A stretch of DNA of 10,929 nucleotides from Flavobacteriaceae bacterium. Its GTDB lineage: Bacteria; Bacteroidota; Bacteroidia; Flavobacteriales; Flavobacteriaceae. The position numbers were made by a program, and so were the translations under genes. Positions 6,054 to 10,929 of the stretch are shown here, piece after piece (within the stretch, counting starts at the first letter, position 1; each line of letters begins with the position of its first letter). The stretch covers positions 1 through 10,929 of the forward strand of contig VMCO01000092.1 of assembly GCA_008081325.1 (NCBI GenBank), given 5' to 3'. The notes under the pieces are model-generated. The model had not been told where the DNA came from. It saw nothing but the letters and a program-made list of their open reading frames with translations, and ran no database searches.

Positions 6054-8891
6054 ATGAAAACGGAGTTATTTTTAAATAGACATATAGGTCCCAGAGAAGA
6101 AGAAATTAAATTAATGCTTGATAAAATCGGCGTTGACTCTCTTGAAAAATTAATTGAAGAAACAATCCCTAAGGATATAAGATTATCAAAAAATATTGAG
6201 CTTGAAAAAGAAATGAGCGAGTCAGACTTTTTAATGCATTTAAAGCAAATTTCTTCAAAAAACAAGGTTTTCAAAACATATATCGGGCTTGGATATAATA
6301 GATCATATCTTCCTGCAGTAATTCAGAGAAATATATTGGAAAATCCTGGATGGTATACCGCATATACTCCGTATCAGGCTGAGATTGCCCAAGGAAGACT
6401 TGAAGCTCTTCTAAATTTTCAAACTATGGTTTCCGATTTAACCGGTATGGAATTAGCTAATGCTTCTCTATTAGAGGAAGCTACAGCAGCAGCTGAAGCT
6501 ATGTCATTACTCTTTGCGGTTAGATCAAGAGAGCAGAAAAAAAATAATTCTGTTAAATTTTTGGTTTCAGATGATATATTTCCACAAACATTGTCCCTTT
6601 TAAAAACAAGATCCAAACCACTTGGAATTGAACTTGTGATTGAAAAAATTGAAAATGCCAAAATAGATAATAATTTTTTTGGTGCAATTGTTCAATATCC
6701 CTCAATGAGTGGAAAGATTACAGATATCGAACCATTTATAAATAAATGTAAAGAATATGAAATCAAAGTAGCTGTAGCAGCAGACATCTTAAGTCTTACC
6801 CTTTTAAAAGACCCAGGATCTATGGGTGCTGATGTAGTTGTAGGTAGCACTCAAAGGTTTGGAATTCCCCTAGGTTATGGAGGCCCCCACGCAGCATATT
6901 TTGCAACTAAAAAAGATTTTAAAAGAAATATCCCAGGAAGAATTATAGGTGTTACAATTGATACTAACGGCGGAAGGGCTCTAAGAATGGCCTTACAAAC
7001 AAGAGAACAGCATATTAAAAGAGATCGTGCAACTTCAAATATTTGTACAGCTCAAGTTTTATTAGCAGTTATGGCGGGAATGTATGCTGTTTATCATGGT
7101 GAAGAAGGGCTAAAAGAAATCGGAAGAAAAGTTCACTTAATGACTTCAACCCTTTCACAGGAGTTAGAAAAAATTGGCCATAAGAATCTAAACAAACATT
7201 TTTTTGATACAATCAGGATTAAAGCCAGTAAAGAAGTCATCATTAAACTTGCAGAAGATTCTGAAATCAATTTTTATTACCCTGATGAAGAAACCGTTTC
7301 AATTACAATTAATGAAACTACAAACATTGATGACTTAAATGATATTATTAATATATTCAAAAAGTCTGATTCACAAACTATCACTTCATTAAGTGAAATA
7401 CAAAATATCCCGTCAAAATATGTTAGAAATCAAGGATTTTTAAAAGATGAAGTATTTAAAAAGTACCATTCTGAAACCAAATTGATGAGATATATAAAAT
7501 CTCTTGAAAATAAGGATCTGGCTCTTAACAGATCAATGATCTCCTTGGGTTCTTGTACCATGAAACTAAATGCTGCATCACAAATGCTACCCTTAAGCTG
7601 GAACAGATGGGGAAATATTCATCCCTTTGTACCAACTGAGCAAGCTCAAGGATATTTATATGTCTTAAAAAAATTAGAAAAACAACTAGCTGAAATAACA
7701 GGCTTTGACTCTGTATCACTTCAGCCAAATTCAGGAGCACAAGGCGAATTCGCAGGATTAATGGTTATAAAAGCTTTTCACGAAAATAACAACAATTTCA
7801 ATAGAAATATATGCCTAATTCCTTCATCAGCACACGGAACAAATCCAGCAAGTGCTGTGATGGCAGGAATGAAAGTTGTTGTTGTTAAGTCTACAGAAAA
7901 TGGTAACATTGATATAGAAGATTTAACAAATAAAGCTAATGAACATAAAGAAAATTTGGGTGCGTTAATGATAACCTACCCTTCGACACATGGTGTATTC
8001 GAATCAGAGATTAAAAAAATAACAGATACCATTCATAAAAATGGTGGCCTAGTTTATATGGATGGCGCAAACATGAATGCACAGGTTGGATTAACAAGTC
8101 CAATGGCAATCGGTGCTGATGTTTGTCATTTAAATTTACACAAAACATTTGCGATACCACATGGTGGTGGAGGTCCTGGAGTTGGACCAATTTGTGTAGC
8201 TAAACACCTAACACCTTTTCTCCCTGGAAATCCGATTATTAAAGTCGGTGGAGAAATGGCAATTGATTCAATTTCAGCAGCTCCTTATGGCTCCGCAATG
8301 GCTTGTTTAATTTCTTATGCCTACATATGTATGCTCGGACCTAAGGGTTTAAAAAAATCTACTGAAATAGCTATTTTGAATGCAAATTACATAAAGCAAA
8401 GGTTGTTTGATAAATACCCTATTCTGTATACAGGGGATAATGGAAGATCTGCTCATGAAATGATTATTGATTGCAGAGGATTCAAAAACAAGGGTATCGA
8501 AGTTACCGATATAGCCAAGAGATTGATGGATTATGGGTTTCACGCTCCAACTGTTTCTTTCCCTGTAGCTGGAACCATGATGATCGAACCAACTGAAAGC
8601 GAAGATCTTGAAGAAATTGATAGATTTTGTGATGCAATGATAGCAATAAGAAATGAAATAGATAGCTGTAGTGTTGAAGACAAAAACAATATATTAAAAA
8701 ACGCTCCTCACACACTTGAAATGATAGCTAATGATAAATGGGAATTTCCTTACAGCAGAGAAAAAGCAGCATTTCCACTCGAATATACTAGAATAAATAA
8801 ATTTTGGCCGAGTGTTAGAAGAGTAGATGATGCTTATGGAGATAGAAATCTAATTTGTAGTTGTGGACCTATAGAATTATATACTGATTAA
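6054..8891 (+). CDS. gcvP: Glycine dehydrogenase (decarboxylating), P protein of the glycine cleavage system
   Basis: The P protein decarboxylates glycine and passes the aminomethyl group to lipoyl-GcvH. At 945 residues this is the full single-chain form, with both halves fused. The start MKTELFLNRHIGPRE is typical, with RHIGPR at 9-14. The N-terminal half holds YIGLGY (76-81), NPGWYTAYTPYQAEIAQGR (97-115) and STQRFGIPLGYGGPHAAYF (265-283). The C-terminal catalytic half holds MISLGSCTMKLN (495-506), QPNSGAQGEFAG (557-568), AHGTNPAS (593-600), the PLP lysine Lys697 in NLHKTF, and the glycine-rich loop HGGGGPG at 703-709. The C-terminus PSVRRVDDAYGDRNLICSC is conserved. Neither gcvT nor gcvH is adjacent, as is common in Bacteroidota. 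The 80-bp upstream spacer shows no glycine riboswitch and no strict TAnnTTTG promoter match. Confidence 0.98.
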   Translation: MKTELFLNRHIGPREEEIKLMLDKIGVDSLEKLIEETIPKDIRLSKNIELEKEMSESDFLMHLKQISSKNKVFKTYIGLGYNRSYLPAVIQRNILENPGWYTAYTPYQAEIAQGRLEALLNFQTMVSDLTGMELANASLLEEATAAAEAMSLLFAVRSREQKKNNSVKFLVSDDIFPQTLSLLKTRSKPLGIELVIEKIENAKIDNNFFGAIVQYPSMSGKITDIEPFINKCKEYEIKVAVAADILSLTLLKDPGSMGADVVVGSTQRFGIPLGYGGPHAAYFATKKDFKRNIPGRIIGVTIDTNGGRALRMALQTREQHIKRDRATSNICTAQVLLAVMAGMYAVYHGEEGLKEIGRKVHLMTSTLSQELEKIGHKNLNKHFFDTIRIKASKEVIIKLAEDSEINFYYPDEETVSITINETTNIDDLNDIINIFKKSDSQTITSLSEIQNIPSKYVRNQGFLKDEVFKKYHSETKLMRYIKSLENKDLALNRSMISLGSCTMKLNAASQMLPLSWNRWGNIHPFVPTEQAQGYLYVLKKLEKQLAEITGFDSVSLQPNSGAQGEFAGLMVIKAFHENNNNFNRNICLIPSSAHGTNPASAVMAGMKVVVVKSTENGNIDIEDLTNKANEHKENLGALMITYPSTHGVFESEIKKITDTIHKNGGLVYMDGANMNAQVGLTSPMAIGADVCHLNLHKTFAIPHGGGGPGVGPICVAKHLTPFLPGNPIIKVGGEMAIDSISAAPYGSAMACLISYAYICMLGPKGLKKSTEIAILNANYIKQRLFDKYPILYTGDNGRSAHEMIIDCRGFKNKGIEVTDIAKRLMDYGFHAPTVSFPVAGTMMIEPTESEDLEEIDRFCDAMIAIRNEIDSCSVEDKNNILKNAPHTLEMIANDKWEFPYSREKAAFPLEYTRINKFWPSVRRVDDAYGDRNLICSCGPIELYTD

Positions 8892-8947
8892 TATTATTTT
8901 AATTGTTATTAATTTAATAAGTTTACTTACTTAAAATTCATTAATAA

Positions 8948-10006
8948 ATGAACATAAAAATAACCGGAAGTGGATCTTATATTCCAGAAATAATTCAAGA
9001 TAATTCTAAATTTTTAGACAGAGAGTTTTTCGATAATGAAGGGAACAGAATTGAAACAAAAAATGAAGAAATTATTGAGAAATTTCAAAAGATTACTGGC
9101 ATTAAGGAAAGAAGATATGCTAAAGATGGTTTAAACACCTCTGATTTAGCATATTTAGCTGCTAAAGAAGCTATTGAAAATTCAAATGTTGATCCTGAGA
9201 AAATTGATTATATAATTTTAGCTCACAATTTTGGTAACGCTAGTAATGATACTACACAGGTAGATGTATTTCCTAGCTTAGCCGTAAGGGTGAAGAATTT
9301 ATTAAAAATAAAAAATCCAAAATGTGTAGCTTATGATATTTTATTTGGTTGTCCTGGGTGGCTTGAAGGGATGATTCAGGGTTATGGCTTTATCAAAGCT
9401 GGAATGGCTGAGAGATGTTTGGTTATAGGAGCAGATACATTGTCAAGAGTTGTTGATGTGAATGACAGAGATTCAATGATTTTTGCTGACGGAGCAGGAG
9501 CTACAATTATCGAAAAATCTAATGAAGAGGGTGGTGTTTTATCTCACAATACTGCTTCTTATACAGACGATGAAGTATTTTACCTTTTCTATGGAAAGTC
9601 TTATAATCCAAAAGCAGAACAAAAAACAAAATATATCAAAATGAGAGGTCGAAAGGTTTATGAATTTGCCTTAACTAACGTTCCAAATGCAATGAAAGAA
9701 TGTTTAGATAAGGCCCAAACAGACATCTCAGAAATAAAAAAAATATTAATTCATCAGGCAAATGCTAAAATGGATGATGCAATAGTTAGAAGATTATATA
9801 AACTCTTTAATGCAGAATCTCCAGAGAAAATTATGCCCCTCACAGTGGATCGATTTGGGAATAGTTCTGTAGCTACTGTTCCTACTATGTTTGATTTAAT
9901 TGCAAAAAATAAACTTGGAGAGCATAAAATTGAAAAGGGTGATAAAATTATCTTTGCTAGTGTTGGTGCTGGGATGCATATAAATGCAATGGTCTACCAA
10001 TACTGA
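8948..10006 (+). CDS. 3-oxoacyl-ACP synthase III (KAS III/FabH-like) family protein
   Basis: This thiolase-fold condensing enzyme has 352 residues, longer than housekeeping FabH (about 320). The catalytic triad is present: Cys135 in FGCPGWLEG (133-141), His269 in IHQAN (268-272), and Asn305 in FGNSS (303-307). Other landmarks are KITGIKERRYA (48-58), DRDSMIFADGAGA (173-185) and the C-terminal SVGAGMHINA (338-347). FabH-type enzymes condense an acyl-CoA starter with malonyl-ACP. This looks like the second KAS III type that many Flavobacteriia carry in addition to canonical FabH, marked by the long insert after residue 20; its substrate is not known to me. The same fold also covers OleA and quinolone synthases, so it need not serve primary fatty acid synthesis. 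The methyltransferase gene starts 3 bp after its stop, suggesting an operon. Confidence 0.9.
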   Translation: MNIKITGSGSYIPEIIQDNSKFLDREFFDNEGNRIETKNEEIIEKFQKITGIKERRYAKDGLNTSDLAYLAAKEAIENSNVDPEKIDYIILAHNFGNASNDTTQVDVFPSLAVRVKNLLKIKNPKCVAYDILFGCPGWLEGMIQGYGFIKAGMAERCLVIGADTLSRVVDVNDRDSMIFADGAGATIIEKSNEEGGVLSHNTASYTDDEVFYLFYGKSYNPKAEQKTKYIKMRGRKVYEFALTNVPNAMKECLDKAQTDISEIKKILIHQANAKMDDAIVRRLYKLFNAESPEKIMPLTVDRFGNSSVATVPTMFDLIAKNKLGEHKIEKGDKIIFASVGAGMHINAMVYQY

Positions 10007-10009
10007 TAA

Positions 10010-10537
10010 ATGTATTCAAAAAACTTTCCATTCAAAAGATATCGAATTACCACTGATTTTATAAGTAAGCATATTGATAAAAATGAACTTATCTTAGACT
10101 TAGGGGTACAAAACCCTCTATCCGAGTCTCTAAAAAAAGATGGCTATAAAATTATCAATACAAATGGTGAAGACCTTGATATAAATCAGTCTATGATTGA
10201 ACAAAATAAGGCCACTGTTGTAACTGCATTTCAAATATTTGAACACTTATTAAATCCATTTCAAGTATTAAATAGCATCAAAGCTAAAAAATTAGTTTGT
10301 AGTATTCCTTTGAGACTCTGGTTTGCTAAAGCATATAGAAATTTCAATGATATCAGAGACAATCATTTTCATGAATTTGAAGATTGGCAATTCAGATTAT
10401 TACTTGAAAAAACAGGTTGGAAAATAATTGAAGAAAAAAAGTTTACAAATCCGGTAAAAAAAATAGGAATAAGACCATTCTTTAGAATGTTTACGTATAG
10501 ATACATGATTATTTATGCTGAAAAAATTGATTTATGA
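10010..10537 (+). CDS. Small class I SAM-dependent methyltransferase-like protein
   Basis: The 175-residue protein fits a minimal class I methyltransferase fold. Motif I reads ILDLGVQNP at 28-36, where DLGxGxG would be usual, so the glycine loop is degenerate. An acidic region NTNGEDLD follows at 50-57, then FQIFEHLLNPFQVL at 74-87, which matches the EVFEHL-xxP motif after strand 4 in methyltransferase families 11 and 23. HFHEFEDWQFRLLLEKTGW at 119-137 matches the H-x-HEF segment before the last strands. Substrate and product are unknown. It starts 3 bp after the KAS III-like gene and its stop overlaps the glycosyltransferase start (ATGA), so the three are likely co-translated. The altered motif I means activity should not be assumed. 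Confidence 0.75.
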   Translation: MYSKNFPFKRYRITTDFISKHIDKNELILDLGVQNPLSESLKKDGYKIINTNGEDLDINQSMIEQNKATVVTAFQIFEHLLNPFQVLNSIKAKKLVCSIPLRLWFAKAYRNFNDIRDNHFHEFEDWQFRLLLEKTGWKIIEEKKFTNPVKKIGIRPFFRMFTYRYMIIYAEKIDL

Positions 10538-10929
10538 AAGTGTGTATAATCATACCGGTTTTTAATGAGCAGGATTTTATAAAAAAATCAGTTGAGTCAT
10601 TAATTAATCAGACAATTAAACCTGCAGAGGTAATATATGTGAATGATAACTCAACAGATAATTCTAAGAATATCATTAAAAATTTAATAGGTAAATGTAA
10701 ATGGATTAGGGTTATTGACCATAAGTCGGTTCAAGAACACGTTCCTGGAAGCAAGGTTATAGAAGCATTTAATTTTGGATTAAAAAATTTAGAAACACAA
10801 TTTGATGTCATTTGTAAATTTGATGGTGACATTATACTTCCTAAAAATTATATTGAAAAAATTATTGAAATTTTCAATGAAAAAGAAAAAGTAGGGATTG
10901 CAGGAGGGAATTTATATGTTCTAAAAAAT
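10534..10929 (+). CDS. Family 2 glycosyltransferase, N-terminal part, cut by window edge
   Basis: An open frame of 132 codons runs from the ATG at 10534 to the right edge. It begins MKVCIIIPVFNEQDFI, the GT-A nucleotide-sugar fold start, and has VNDNSTDNS at 36-44 (Asp38, the UDP-binding acid) and the metal-binding DGD at 97-99 in KFDGDIILPKNYIEK. GT2 enzymes transfer a sugar from a nucleotide donor, often UDP-linked, onto lipids, glycans or polyprenyl carriers. The acceptor cannot be told from the visible part, and the catalytic Asp/Glu and any membrane anchor lie outside the window. The start overlaps the methyltransferase stop by 4 bp, placing it in the same operon. Confidence 0.9.
   Translation, partial: MKVCIIIPVFNEQDFIKKSVESLINQTIKPAEVIYVNDNSTDNSKNIIKNLIGKCKWIRVIDHKSVQEHVPGSKVIEAFNFGLKNLETQFDVICKFDGDIILPKNYIEKIIEIFNEKEKVGIAGGNLYVLKN

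Noticed and set aside
8887..8913. Inverted repeat ATTAATA/TATTAAT after gcvP as a terminator
   Set aside because: The stem is seven A/T pairs with a 13-base loop and overlaps the gcvP stop; it is too weak to call and expected by chance in such AT-rich DNA.
8918..8925. TAAGTTTA as a promoter -7 box for the KAS III-like gene
   Set aside because: It misses the final G of TAnnTTTG, and the nearest TTG upstream is too close to serve as a -33 element.

Overview
The window looks like ordinary chromosome from an AT-rich member of the Bacteroidota, most likely a marine-type Flavobacteriia. The evidence is indirect but consistent: strong A/T bias in codons and spacers; a GTPase Obg that ends right after its G domain; a short adenylate kinase without an inserted LID zinc domain; an Mpl-type Mur ligase; a KAS III-like protein of the flavobacterial type; start codons without Shine-Dalgarno sequences; and matches to the Bacteroidota -7 promoter element TAnnTTTG in the one clear divergent promoter region.

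Layout: (1) Positions 1-3412, minus strand, form a tight operon read right to left: adk, obgE, a secreted or periplasmic TPR protein, and an Mpl-like Mur ligase that runs off the left edge. Spacings are 7 bp or overlaps throughout. (2) Positions 3413-3514 are a short divergent control region. (3) Positions 3515-5145, plus strand, hold purK and purE with a 4-bp stop/start overlap; together they make the two-step route from AIR to CAIR in purine synthesis. (4) Positions 5137-5973, minus strand, encode a multi-pass membrane protein that resembles UbiA prenyltransferases but has a degraded first Asp-rich motif; it meets purE tail to tail with a 9-bp overlap. (5) Positions 6054-8891, plus strand, hold a complete single-chain glycine decarboxylase (gcvP). 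(6) From 8948 to the right edge, plus strand, there is a compact run of a KAS III-like ketoacyl synthase, a small SAM methyltransferase and a family 2 glycosyltransferase cut by the window. Their 3-bp gap and 4-bp overlap suggest co-translation and perhaps a shared, unknown lipid or glycan product.

No tRNA, rRNA, CRISPR array, insertion sequence, riboswitch or strong terminator was found, and no stretch longer than about 110 bases lacks a gene. Most of the window is core metabolism. The parts least explained by known biology are the degenerate UbiA-like protein, the KAS III/methyltransferase/glycosyltransferase cluster, and the TPR protein inserted between obgE and the Mur ligase. I did not find a convincing new defence, mobile or regulatory system.
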